Source: Pseudomonas multiresinivorans
Lineage (GTDB): Bacteria; Pseudomonadota; Gammaproteobacteria; Pseudomonadales; Pseudomonadaceae
Direction: 5' to 3'
Assembly (NCBI RefSeq): GCF_012971725.1
Contig: NZ_CP048833.1
Location: 1,240,001-1,304,000, forward strand
DNA length: 64,000 nucleotides
Shown: positions 8,754-17,277 of the stretch, in pieces
How the letters are laid out: every line of letters begins with the position of its first letter
How positions within the stretch are numbered: the first letter of the stretch is position 1
Translations under genes and position numbers: made by a program
The notes under the pieces: model-generated
The model's database searches: none
The model's input: only the letters and a program-made list of their open reading frames with translations
Told to the model about the DNA's origin: nothing

Positions 8754-9487
8754 TGGCCGGCTGGGTACTCGAAGCCGACTACCAGCACCTCGCCGCCGAT
8801 TTCGGCAGCCTGGATGCCGTGTTCGCCCTCGAAGGCGAGCGCATCACCAAGGACGCGATGTCCGATGTCGTGCGCGTGGAGCGCGATGGCGTGCGCTACT
8901 ACGTCAAGCGCTATCGCAAGCCGGGCAAGGGTTTCCGTCGCTACTTGCCGCGACCGCGGGTGAAGGCCGAGTGGCAGAACCTCAAGCAGTTCGCCAAGTG
9001 GGGCATACCGACCGCGCAGGTGGTGGCCTACGGCCTGGAGCGCACCAATGGCGGCTTCTCCCGTGGCGCGATCATCACCCGCGAACTGGTCGGCACCGAA
9101 GACCTGCACGCCCTGGCCAAGCAGGGCGATCCGCGCCTGAAGGATCGCGCCTGGGTCGCGCATGTCATGCGCCAGCTGGCCGGCTACACGCGGACCATGC
9201 ATGACCACCACTTCACCCACAACGACCTGAAGTGGCGCAACATTCTGGTCGACGGGGAGGGCACGGTGTACTTCATCGATTGCCCGATCGGTGACTTCTG
9301 GGGCAGCTTCATGCTGCGCTACCGGATCACGAAGGACCTGGCCACCCTCGACAAGGTCGCCAAGTACCACCTCTCCTACACGCAGCGCCTGCAGTTCTAC
9401 CTGCTGTACCGGCGCCGCGAACGACTGAACGCGTCGGACAAGAAACGTGTCCGGCAGATCGTCCATTTCTTCGAGGGACGCGAGTGA
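8753..9487 (+). CDS. wapP: LPS core kinase-family protein, WapP-like (PA5008 type)
   Basis: 244 residues, same fold family as WaaP. YYVKRY supplies the nucleotide-binding Lys near residue 52. HNDLKWRN has the catalytic Asp158 and VYFIDCP the metal-binding Asp176, so the active site looks complete. It presumably phosphorylates a heptose of the inner core in the cytoplasm; the gene name follows synteny with PAO1 PA5008 and is from memory. The ATG overlaps the waaP stop by one base, and the gene ends inside the GTG start of the next kinase. An earlier in-frame ATG at 8690 lies inside waaP and was rejected. Confidence 0.85.
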   Translation: MAGWVLEADYQHLAADFGSLDAVFALEGERITKDAMSDVVRVERDGVRYYVKRYRKPGKGFRRYLPRPRVKAEWQNLKQFAKWGIPTAQVVAYGLERTNGGFSRGAIITRELVGTEDLHALAKQGDPRLKDRAWVAHVMRQLAGYTRTMHDHHFTHNDLKWRNILVDGEGTVYFIDCPIGDFWGSFMLRYRITKDLATLDKVAKYHLSYTQRLQFYLLYRRRERLNASDKKRVRQIVHFFEGRE

Positions 9488-10239
9488 AGGATTTCATTGC
9501 TGAGGGCGACCAGGCCCTGCTGGAAAGCAACGCCCTGGCCGATTTCGACGCCCTCTGGGCCCTGCAGCTGGATGCGGTGGACGAGCCCAACACCGAGCGT
9601 GGCGGCTGGAGCAGCGTGTACCGCCTGGAGCTGGACGGCACCGCCTACTACCTCAAGCGCCAGAGCAACCACCTGACCCGCAGCCTGAAGCACCCGCTGG
9701 GCGAACCGACCTTCAGTCGCGAGTTCCGCAATATCCAGCGCTATCACCAGCTCGGCATTCCGTCGATGCAGGCTGCCTTCTTCGGCGCGCGGCAGGTCGG
9801 CGGCGAGCGCCGGGCGATCCTCATGACCCGTGCCCTGGATGGCTGGCGCGACCTGGACAGCCTGCTGCAGGGCTGGTCGAACCTGCCCGCCGAACGGCGC
9901 CAGGCAGTCCTGCGTGCCTGCGGCATGCTCGCCCGTCGCCTGCATGAGGCCGGGCAGATGCACGGCTGCTTCTATCCCAAGCACATCTTCCTGCGCGAGA
10001 CCGACGACGCCTTCGAGGCGACCCTGATCGACCTGGAGAAGACCCGTCCGCTGTGGTTCGGCCAACGCGACCGCGTGCGCGACCTGGAGCCGCTGCTGCG
10101 CCGCGCGCCGGACTGGAACGAGGCCGACGTGCGTAACCTGCTGGCGGCTTATCTGGGTACTGCCTCGGGTGGTCCGGAGGTCGACGACTGGTACCGCCGC
10201 CTGGGCGCACGCCGCAAGAAGAAGGAAAACCGCGCATGA
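9484..10239 (+). CDS. wapQ: LPS core kinase-fold protein, WapQ-like (PA5007 type), catalytic loop altered
   Basis: 251 residues, homologous in layout to the two preceding kinases. The ATP-binding strand is YYLKRQ (Lys near residue 58) and the late metal motif LIDLEK is present (Asp183). The catalytic loop, however, reads HGCFYPKH at residues 160-167, with no Asp where WaaP has HRD. It may be a low-activity or pseudokinase scaffold, or may use another base. The gene starts with GTG inside the previous stop (GTGA) and ends with an ATGA overlap. The symbol is by position relative to PAO1 and should be treated as provisional. Confidence 0.8.
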   Translation: MKDFIAEGDQALLESNALADFDALWALQLDAVDEPNTERGGWSSVYRLELDGTAYYLKRQSNHLTRSLKHPLGEPTFSREFRNIQRYHQLGIPSMQAAFFGARQVGGERRAILMTRALDGWRDLDSLLQGWSNLPAERRQAVLRACGMLARRLHEAGQMHGCFYPKHIFLRETDDAFEATLIDLEKTRPLWFGQRDRVRDLEPLLRRAPDWNEADVRNLLAAYLGTASGGPEVDDWYRRLGARRKKKENRA

Positions 10240-11714
10240 GGTTGTCCGCCCTGCGCGATGCCGGCCGCGCTCCGTCGCTGCCCCTGCGCATCGAGCTGGA
10301 AGACGGCGCCGGCCCGGCCGAGCTGCGCCTGGACGGCCTGTTGCGCGTACTGCCCGGGCAGCGCTACGTCGGCGCGGCCAATTGGCGCGGCCGCCCGGTG
10401 CTGGCCAAGCTGCTGGTCGGCGGCAAGGCTGCCCGGCACTTCCAGCGTGAGCGTGACGGCGTGCGCCTGCTTGCAGAGCAGGGCCTGACCACACCGCAAC
10501 TGCTGGCCGATGGCCTGAAGGACGGCGAGGGCGGCTGGCTGCTCTTCGAGTTCCTCGACAACGCCCAGAGCCTCTGGGATGCCTGGCGCGCCGTGGAAGG
10601 CGAACCGCTGCTGTCCGACGGCCAGACCGCCGTCATCGCGGAAGCGCTGACCGCCATCGCCCAGTTGCACCTCAAGGGCCTGTGGCAGGAAGACCTGCAC
10701 CTGGACAACCTGCTGCGCCACGCCGGCAAGCTCTACCTCATCGACGGCGCCGGCATCCGTGCGGAAGCCCCGGGCCAGCCGCTGTCGCGCAGGCATGTGC
10801 TGGAAAATCTCGGGGTGTTCTTCGCCCAGTTGCCGGCCAGTCTCGATCCTTTCCTCGAAGAGCTGCTGATCCACTACCTGCTGGCCAATGGCGAGCACGC
10901 GCTGCCGCTGGAGGCCCTGCAGAAGGAAATCGCCAGGGTGCGCCGCTGGCGCGTGGGCGACCTGATGAAGAAGATCGCCCGCGATTGCAGCCTGTTCAGC
11001 GTCTTCAAGGGGCCGTTCGGTCTGCGCGCGGTGCGCCGCGAGGAAGAGCCGGGCCTGCAGCCGTTGCTGGCCGATCCCGACGCCTTCATCTCAAAAGGGC
11101 ATATCTACAAGACCGGCGGGGCCGCCACGGTTGCCCGAGTCGAGCTCGACGGCCGGCCGTTGGTCATCAAGCGTTACAACATCAAGAACCTGCTGCACTG
11201 GTTCAAGCGCTTCTGGCGCCCGAGCCGCGCCTGGGCCTCCTGGCGCGAAGGCAATCGCCTGGACTTCCTCGGTATCGCCACGCCCAAACCCCTGGCGGTG
11301 ATCGAGCGGCGCTGGCTGTGGCTGCGCGGGCCGGCCTTCCTGATTACCGATTACCTGGCGGGTCAGGATATAATCGCCCGTTTCAAACCCTACCTGGATC
11401 AATCGGAGGGAGGCGGCTTGCCGCCAGAATCGGATCTTGCGGCCCTGGACAGACTGTTCGCGGCGCTGGTGCGTGAACGCATCAGCCACGGCGACCTCAA
11501 GGGGCACAACCTGTTCTGGCAGGAGCAGGGCGAAGGCGGGCAGTGGTCGTTGATCGACCTCGATGCCATGCAGCGCCACTCGCGAGAAGCGAGTTTCGCC
11601 CGCGCCTATGCCCGCGACCGTGCGCGCTTCCTGCGCAACTGGCCAGAGGGCAGCGCACTGCACCAGCTGCTCGACGAACGTTTACCGCGGGTGCCTGCGC
11701 ACCCGCCCAGATGA
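10236..11714 (+). CDS. Tandem kinase-fold LPS core protein (PA5006 type)
   Basis: 492 residues, about twice the length of its neighbours. Two kinase-like lobes are visible. The N-terminal copy has WQEDLHLDNLL and LYLIDGAG around residues 150-170. The C-terminal copy has LVIKRYNIKN (Lys near residue 310), ISHGDLKGHNLFW and WSLIDLDAMQ. Both retain a loop Asp and a late Asp. The arrangement suggests a fusion of two genes of the WaaP family. The start overlaps the preceding stop (ATGA). It is followed after 15 bp by the carbamoyltransferase. Substrate unknown; a core sugar is the natural guess from context. Confidence 0.85.
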   Translation: MRLSALRDAGRAPSLPLRIELEDGAGPAELRLDGLLRVLPGQRYVGAANWRGRPVLAKLLVGGKAARHFQRERDGVRLLAEQGLTTPQLLADGLKDGEGGWLLFEFLDNAQSLWDAWRAVEGEPLLSDGQTAVIAEALTAIAQLHLKGLWQEDLHLDNLLRHAGKLYLIDGAGIRAEAPGQPLSRRHVLENLGVFFAQLPASLDPFLEELLIHYLLANGEHALPLEALQKEIARVRRWRVGDLMKKIARDCSLFSVFKGPFGLRAVRREEEPGLQPLLADPDAFISKGHIYKTGGAATVARVELDGRPLVIKRYNIKNLLHWFKRFWRPSRAWASWREGNRLDFLGIATPKPLAVIERRWLWLRGPAFLITDYLAGQDIIARFKPYLDQSEGGGLPPESDLAALDRLFAALVRERISHGDLKGHNLFWQEQGEGGQWSLIDLDAMQRHSREASFARAYARDRARFLRNWPEGSALHQLLDERLPRVPAHPPR

Positions 11715-11729
11715 AAGAGGCTAGACCCT

Positions 11730-13487
11730 GTGGCATTGACCATCCTCGGCCTGTCCGGCGCCGTAAGCCATGACCCTTCCGCCGCCCTGTACATCGACGG
11801 CAAGCTGGTCGCGGCCGTCGAAGAAGAGCGCTTCGTCCGCGACAAGCACGCGAAGAACCGCATGCCCTACGAGTCGGCCAAGTTCTGCCTGGAACAGGCC
11901 GGGATCAAGCCGTCGGACGTTGACGTGGTGGCCATTCCCTTCGCCCCCATCAGCATCTTCGACAAGGCCCGCTGGCACTACGCCAAGCGCTACGCCTATG
12001 CGCCGGACCGCGCGCTGGACGCCATCCTGCTCGGCAACCGCCGCTACCACCGCTACTACAAGCGCATCCAGTGGTGCCTGCAGCAGCTGGGCTTCGACCT
12101 GAAGAAGGTCAAGATCCAGCCGGTCGAGCACCACCTGGCCCACGCCTCCAGCGCCTACCACTGCTCCGGCTTCAAGGAGAAGACCGCGATCCTCGGGATC
12201 GACGGCAAGGGCGAGTACGCCACCACCTTCTTCGGCTACGGCGAGAACGGCAAGATCCACAAGATCAAGGAGTTCTACGATCCGGACTCCCTGGGCGGCC
12301 TGTACGGCGCGCTGACCGAATACCTCGGCTTCGACATGCTCGACGGCGAGTTCAAGGTCATGGGCATGGCGCCTTACGGTGACGCCAGCAAGTACGATTT
12401 CTCCCGCCTCGCCAAGTTCGAGAACGGCGAGCTGATCATCAACACCGACTACGCCAACGTCATCGGCTTCCGTCGCTACAAGGAAAAGGGCAAGGGCTAC
12501 TACTTCTCGCCCAAGCTGATCGAGTGGCTCGGCCCGAAACGTGAAGGCGACATCGCCGACGACCCTTACATCCACTACGCCGCCAGCATCCAGGCACTGT
12601 TCGAGAAGCTGTCGCTGGAGATGATGGATTACTACCTGGGCGACATCATCCGCGAGACCGGCAAGATCGCCTTCGCCGGCGGCTGCGCGCTGAACGTCAA
12701 GCTCAACCAGAAGATCATCGCCCGTCCCGAGGTCAAGGAGCTGTACGTGCAGCCCGCGGCCAGCGACGCCGGCACCGCGGTTGGCGCCGCCGCTTACGTG
12801 TCCTGGGAGCGCGGTGTGCCGGTCGAGAAGATGGAGCACGTCTACCTCGGCCCGGAGTACAGCAACGAAGACGTCATCGCCGCCTGCGCTCGCCACGAGG
12901 CCAAGCCGCAATGGCGCAAGATCGACAATGTGCCCGAGCACATCGCCAAGGTGCTGGTCGAGGGCAATCCGGTGGCCTGGTTCCAGGGCCGACTGGAGTT
13001 CGGCCCGCGCGCCTTGGGCGGTCGCTCGATCATCGGTTGCCCGAGCATCGCCGGCGTCGCCGACCGCATCAACGCGCAGATCAAGTTCCGCGAGCGCTGG
13101 AGGCCCTTCTGCCCGTCGATGCTGGATACCGTCGGCCCGCAGATGTTCAAGATCGACCATCCGGCGCCCTTCATGACCTTCACCTTCGAGGTCAACGAAG
13201 AGTGGAAGACCCGCGTGCCGGAAGTCGTCCATGAAGACGGCACCTCCCGCGCCCAGGTCCTCAAGCGCGAGTTCAACCCGCGCTACTACGACATGATGAA
13301 GGAGCTGGAGAAGCTCACCGGCAACGGCGTGGCGCTCAACACCTCGCTGAACCGCCGTGGCGAGCCGATGGTCTGCTCGCCGACCGACGCGCTGAACATG
13401 TTCTACGGCTCGGACCTGCAATACCTGATCATGCAGGACATCCTGGTGGTCAAGGATGGCGTGGAGTCCCATGACTCGGTCGGCTGA
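11730..13487 (+). CDS. wapO: LPS core heptose carbamoyltransferase (NodU/CmcH family)
   Basis: 585 residues. The family transfers carbamoyl from carbamoyl phosphate via carbamoyl-AMP. In P. aeruginosa the homologue PA5005 is credited with 7-O-carbamoylation of heptose II. Seen here: a Kae1-like N-terminal domain starting LTILGLSGAVSHDPSAAL, with HHLAHASSAYHCSGF and LGIDGKGEYATTFFG, and a C-terminal domain with WFQGRLEFGPRALGGRSI. Start is GTG at 11730, with AAAGAGG 12 bp upstream. It overlaps wapH by 17 bp if that gene starts at 13471. The symbol is from memory of the PAO1 literature. Confidence 0.9.
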   Translation: MALTILGLSGAVSHDPSAALYIDGKLVAAVEEERFVRDKHAKNRMPYESAKFCLEQAGIKPSDVDVVAIPFAPISIFDKARWHYAKRYAYAPDRALDAILLGNRRYHRYYKRIQWCLQQLGFDLKKVKIQPVEHHLAHASSAYHCSGFKEKTAILGIDGKGEYATTFFGYGENGKIHKIKEFYDPDSLGGLYGALTEYLGFDMLDGEFKVMGMAPYGDASKYDFSRLAKFENGELIINTDYANVIGFRRYKEKGKGYYFSPKLIEWLGPKREGDIADDPYIHYAASIQALFEKLSLEMMDYYLGDIIRETGKIAFAGGCALNVKLNQKIIARPEVKELYVQPAASDAGTAVGAAAYVSWERGVPVEKMEHVYLGPEYSNEDVIAACARHEAKPQWRKIDNVPEHIAKVLVEGNPVAWFQGRLEFGPRALGGRSIIGCPSIAGVADRINAQIKFRERWRPFCPSMLDTVGPQMFKIDHPAPFMTFTFEVNEEWKTRVPEVVHEDGTSRAQVLKREFNPRYYDMMKELEKLTGNGVALNTSLNRRGEPMVCSPTDALNMFYGSDLQYLIMQDILVVKDGVESHDSVG

Positions 13488-14604
13488 ACCGCGCGTCCTG
13501 CAGTTCTGCCATGGCTATGACGGGCCGTTCCTCGACTGTGCCCGTCAGTACGCCAGCCTGTTCGCCGGCACCGGCTACCGGGTGACCACGGTGTTCCTCA
13601 CCGGTGCGCCCGACCCCGAGGTCGTGGTCGGTTGCGCCAGCGACGAAGTGCTCTTCCTCGACTACAGCTCGCGGGATATCCGCGGGCTGAAGCTCAAGGC
13701 CATTCGCGATCTGCGCGAGATCGCCCGGTCCCGCGATTTCCGTTTCTGCATTGCGCACCGCTTCAAGCCGACCTGGATTGCCATGCTCGGCACGAAGCTG
13801 CCGATCATTGGTGTGCACCACGGTTTCGGCGATTTCCAGCGCCTGGGGCGCAAGCTGTTCGCGCGCTTCTTTGCCGAGCGCCTGAGCCTGCTGGGCGTTT
13901 CCAACGCGGTGCGCGACGAAATCCGCGCCTGCCTGCCGGCCTGGCCGCAGGAGCGCATCGAGACGCTGTACAACCGCGTCGACGTCGATGCGCTGCAGGC
14001 CATGCAGGTCGAGCGCTATCCGGCGCGCCAGCACCTGGGGCTGGCGGACAACGCCTGGGTGGTCGGCAACGTCGGCCGCCTGCATCCGGACAAGGACCAG
14101 GCCACCCTACTGCGCGGCTTCGCCCGCGCCCTGCCGCGCCTGCCGCACAACAGCCTGCTGGCGATCCTCGGCAAGGGGCGCCTGGAAGATGAACTCAAGG
14201 ACCTGGCGCGTGAGCTGGGCATCGCCGATCGCGTGCTGTTCCTCGGCCAGGTTCCTGACGCCAGACGCTACTTCAAGGCGTTCGACGTATTCGCCCTGAC
14301 CTCTGATCACGAGCCGTTCGGCATGGTCCTGCTCGAAGCGATGGTTGCCGGTGTGCCGCTGATCTCCACTTCGGGTGGCGGTGCCGGCGAGATCGTCGAA
14401 GGGCTGGGCATCCTGTTCCCGCTCGGCGACGATGCAGCGCTGGCCGAAGGCCTGCGGCACCTGTCGGTGCTGGACCGCGAGCAGCGGGTGATGTGTGCGC
14501 AACAGATGGACCAGCGCCTGCAGACCCGCTTCTGCGATGAGGCGGTGCGTCGGGAGTTCTGGAGTCTGCCGCTGGTGAAGGCGCTTATCGCCCGAGCCAA
14601 CTGA
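13471..14604 (+). CDS. wapH: LPS core glycosyltransferase, WapH-like (GT4)
   Basis: 377 residues, GT-B fold. Evidence: an N-terminal acceptor domain beginning RVLQFCHGYDGPFLDCARQY, a donor domain with VGNVGRLHPDKDQATLLRGF, and the EX7E motif in SDHEPFGMVLLEAMVAGVP. It is an orthologue of PAO1 PA5004 and probably adds a core hexose at the cytoplasmic face. Two in-frame ATGs exist (13456 and 13471). The second is chosen because it leaves only a short leader before RVLQFCHG, as in relatives. It overlaps the carbamoyltransferase. The next gene follows after about 85 bp, the first real gap since waaF besides the REP site. Confidence 0.88.
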   Translation: MTRSAEPRVLQFCHGYDGPFLDCARQYASLFAGTGYRVTTVFLTGAPDPEVVVGCASDEVLFLDYSSRDIRGLKLKAIRDLREIARSRDFRFCIAHRFKPTWIAMLGTKLPIIGVHHGFGDFQRLGRKLFARFFAERLSLLGVSNAVRDEIRACLPAWPQERIETLYNRVDVDALQAMQVERYPARQHLGLADNAWVVGNVGRLHPDKDQATLLRGFARALPRLPHNSLLAILGKGRLEDELKDLARELGIADRVLFLGQVPDARRYFKAFDVFALTSDHEPFGMVLLEAMVAGVPLISTSGGGAGEIVEGLGILFPLGDDAALAEGLRHLSVLDREQRVMCAQQMDQRLQTRFCDEAVRREFWSLPLVKALIARAN

Positions 14605-14689
14605 CGCGGCTGCGGGTCTCCCTTCCTATCTACCGGCCTGGACGCTGGTTGTGCCCTTTGGCAATTCATTGACGAGCGCGCGATTGCAA

Positions 14690-15586
14690 ATGTTGGAACT
14701 GAAGCTGGAAGGTGGTCGACGCTGGCTGGGCGAGGGAAGCGTTCAGATTCCTGTCGTCGAGTTCGGAGAATGCCGTGGGCGTTACCAGGGCAGCGTGTTT
14801 CTGCTCGCCTCCGGGCCCTCCGCCGGTGAGTTTCCGCTGACCCGCTATGCGGACTGGCCCGTCATCGCGATGAACGGCTCCATCGTTCGCTGTGTCGACC
14901 AGCAGATCACCCCATTCTTCTATATCTGCGACGATCCCGGTTTTGTGCGTGATCGCCCTGATCTCGCCTGCCTCGGCGCGCGCAACGCGACCCATCTAGC
15001 CATGAGCCTGAACTGCTTCCAGGAGTTGCATCGCCATGATCCGATGTTGCTGCCGCAACGAGCGGGCATCCTGCTGCTGGAACGGGCCAACCGCCGCCAT
15101 GGCGTGGCTGCGCTTTCCGATCGCTCCTATGCCTGGTCCATCCGCAAGGATCCCGATCTGATCTGCGGGTTCTCCCTGTTGTACAGGAAGACCAATCGTA
15201 TCGGCTTCAGCCGTGATATGGGCAAGGGTTATTTCGGCGGCCGTACGATCCCTTACGCCGCGACGCAGCTAGCTTGTCATCTGGGGTTCAGCCAGGTCTT
15301 CATCGTTGGCATGGACCTGAACAAGAGTATCGGACGCTTCTATGAAACTGGAGCGGCCGCATTGCCCAGCAGCCTCGACGAGGATTTCGAGGATTACATC
15401 CTGCCCAGCTTCCGGATCGTCGCCGAGAAGGTCTCGCCCCGGTACCCGCTGAGGCTATTCAATCTGTCGCAGGGCAGCCGGTTGCCGGCCAGCGTTGTGC
15501 CGAAGGTCGAGCCCACCCAACTGGATGCATTGCTTGAAGCAGAAATTGCAGCGGCGGGTGGCAAACGTCTGCGAGCGAGGTCGTGA
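14690..15586 (+). CDS. WaaZ-like LPS core protein (putative Kdo III transferase family)
   Basis: 298 residues from the ATG at 14690 (MLELKLEGGRRWLGEG). A GTG at 14651 would add 13 residues. Neither has a clear Shine-Dalgarno. The resemblance to enterobacterial WaaZ is collinear: VFLLASGPSAGEFPL and VIAMNGSIV early, PFFYICDDPGF, then IGFSRDMGKGYFGGRTI, VGMDLN with RFYE, and a C-terminal LFNLSQGSRLPASVVPKV. WaaZ modifies the inner core with a further Kdo residue; that role here is inferred. It sits where PAO1 has mig-14 and dnpA. Codon use looks less GC-biased than in wapO. It overlaps the next gene by one base (TGATG). Confidence 0.78.
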   Translation: MLELKLEGGRRWLGEGSVQIPVVEFGECRGRYQGSVFLLASGPSAGEFPLTRYADWPVIAMNGSIVRCVDQQITPFFYICDDPGFVRDRPDLACLGARNATHLAMSLNCFQELHRHDPMLLPQRAGILLLERANRRHGVAALSDRSYAWSIRKDPDLICGFSLLYRKTNRIGFSRDMGKGYFGGRTIPYAATQLACHLGFSQVFIVGMDLNKSIGRFYETGAAALPSSLDEDFEDYILPSFRIVAEKVSPRYPLRLFNLSQGSRLPASVVPKVEPTQLDALLEAEIAAAGGKRLRARS

Positions 15587-16140
15587 TGGATCTGCAGCAA
15601 TTGATCGAATGCTGGAAGCGCGAAATCTCGAACAAGAAGAAGCCTGGTAGCCGCATCGGGCTTTTCAGCAACATCGTGAAACGTGCCTACAAGAGCAACG
15701 TGCTGCGCTATCTACTGCAGTTCCGCCTGGCCCAGTTCCTCTACGGCAAGGGTGGGCTACGGCGACGTTATGCACTGCGCATGCAACGCAAGTTGAATCG
15801 ACGCTATGCGGTAGACATCAGCGTTGCTGCGCAGATCGGCCCCGGCTTCCGGATCGCTCACCTGCCGGGCGTAGTCATTACCGGTTATGCGCAGATCGGC
15901 AGGAATTTCTTCATCCGGCAGAATTCCACGGTCGGCATCAAGACGCTCGGGCGGTTGAACTATTCTCTAGTGATCGGCGATGACGTGAGCCTCGGCGCGC
16001 ACAGTTGCATCATCGCCGACGAACTCGAGATTGGCAGTGGCGTCACTATTGGAGCGATGACGTTCGTCAACAAGAGCCTTCCGGCAGGCTGCACGTATTA
16101 CAACACCCGGCAGAGCCAAATTATTCACGCCACATCCTGA
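15586..16140 (+). CDS. Left-handed beta-helix (hexapeptide) acetyltransferase, CysE/WcaB-like
   Basis: 184 residues. The C-terminal two thirds show hexapeptide-repeat character (ISVAAQIGPGFRIAHLPGVV, then ITGYAQIGRNFFI, VIGDDVSLGAHSCI, LEIGSGVTIGAMTFV) and the catalytic-type His in the AHLPG region. The first 60 residues are basic and helical. Serine-acetyltransferase-like family members in LPS clusters usually O-acetylate a sugar, so core acetylation is the working idea. Paired with the WaaZ-like gene by a one-base overlap. Codon use is more relaxed than in the waa genes, which hints at acquisition. Confidence 0.8.
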   Translation: MDLQQLIECWKREISNKKKPGSRIGLFSNIVKRAYKSNVLRYLLQFRLAQFLYGKGGLRRRYALRMQRKLNRRYAVDISVAAQIGPGFRIAHLPGVVITGYAQIGRNFFIRQNSTVGIKTLGRLNYSLVIGDDVSLGAHSCIIADELEIGSGVTIGAMTFVNKSLPAGCTYYNTRQSQIIHATS

Positions 16141-16304
16141 GACGGCCGTTGCCTTGACCGGGTTGTTCAGCGTCCCCTAATCTTCGCGGCGCATCGTCCC
16201 TGTCGCCTGACCGTGGTGATGAGGCAGGGCGCTGGCGATAGACAAAATCGGTCCAGGATGCACGCTAAATCGATTGCCCGTACTCTGGGATGTAAAGGTG
16301 ATTC

Positions 16305-17261
16305 TTGAAAGTTCTGTTCCTGGTCCAGAAAGAACAACGCGCCATTCTCGATCGTCTGTATGACGGTATCGCCGAACATTGCGACTGCGACCTGCGCTGG
16401 TTGAGCAGCGACGAGCAGGCCAACCTGCGCCGTTACTTCCGCGAGCAGGTGGATGTGTCGAAGTACGACCGTATCCTGTTCTTCCTGCGCTTCAAAAAGG
16501 AAATGCGCCAGGCATCCTTCATCCGCAGCGTGCCCAACCTGGTCATCCTCGAGCACGATGCCTACCAGAACTACATTCCCTGCAAGTACACCGGCAAGTT
16601 CAGTGCGCACTACCGCCGACTGCCCTGGGCCCGGGTGATCAGCTCGGGCTTCATGGTCAGCGAGCGTCTGCGCCAGGAAGGCTTCGATGCGGTCTTCGTG
16701 CCCAAGGGCTACGACCAGGACCTGCTGCATGACCTGGGGCGGGAGCGGGATATCGAACTGGCCTTCGTCGGCAGCACCGGAAGCGTTGCCTACAGCGGTC
16801 GCAAGGCGCTGCTGGACGAGTTGGGCCAGATGGAAAACCTGCTGGTGACCAAGACCAACTCGGGCGAGGACTACCTGAACACGCTCAACCGTATCCGCTT
16901 CTTTGTCAGCGCGGATGTCGGGATGGGCGAGTACATGATCAAGAACTTCGAGGCCATGGCCTGTGGTTGCGTGTTGCTGGCGTATGACCAGGGCGAGGTG
17001 GAGAACCGCGCGCTGGGACTGCAGGACATGCAGAACGTAGTGCTCTACCGTGATGTGGCCCAGCTGCGCAGCAAGCTGCAGGCGCTGAGGGACGACCCGC
17101 AGCGCGCGGCTCGCATCGCCGAGGCCGGGCGGGCGCTGGCGGTGGAGGGCTTCGGGTTCAGCAGGATCGGCGCGCGGATCGTCCAGGCCATGGCTGCCCC
17201 ACTGCGCGAGCGGCCGCGGCCCGGTATGCTGGAGCGATTGCTCCGGGCCGTGGGGATCTGA
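16305..17261 (+). CDS. ssg: Cell-surface sugar glycosyltransferase Ssg
   Basis: 318 residues, orthologue of PAO1 PA5001 (Ssg), needed for normal LPS, exopolysaccharide and phage or solvent phenotypes in pseudomonads. The chosen start is TTG at 16305, preceded by AAAGGTG; the resulting N-terminus MKVLFLVQKEQRAILDRLYD fits the family. The C-terminal donor half contains GEYMIKNFEAMACGCVLLAY, a GT4-like signature of glutamates. It is separated from the acetyltransferase by 164 bp and so may have its own promoter; I found no convincing -35/-10 pair there. wapR-like gene follows after 16 bp. Confidence 0.88.
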   Translation: MKVLFLVQKEQRAILDRLYDGIAEHCDCDLRWLSSDEQANLRRYFREQVDVSKYDRILFFLRFKKEMRQASFIRSVPNLVILEHDAYQNYIPCKYTGKFSAHYRRLPWARVISSGFMVSERLRQEGFDAVFVPKGYDQDLLHDLGRERDIELAFVGSTGSVAYSGRKALLDELGQMENLLVTKTNSGEDYLNTLNRIRFFVSADVGMGEYMIKNFEAMACGCVLLAYDQGEVENRALGLQDMQNVVLYRDVAQLRSKLQALRDDPQRAARIAEAGRALAVEGFGFSRIGARIVQAMAAPLRERPRPGMLERLLRAVGI

Positions 17262-17277
17262 GCGATGACAACGTACA

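Noticed and set aside
11369..11374. TATAAT box inside the tandem kinase gene, a possible internal promoter for the carbamoyltransferase
   Set aside because: It sits in coding sequence for a conserved part (LAGQDIIARF) and no -35 hexamer is at a proper distance.
11721..13472. 583-residue open frame antisense to the carbamoyltransferase
   Set aside because: Shadow of a GC-rich coding frame with no family resemblance.
16141..16304. Promoter for ssg in the gap after the acetyltransferase
   Set aside because: The gap is long enough, but no convincing -35/-10 pair was found.
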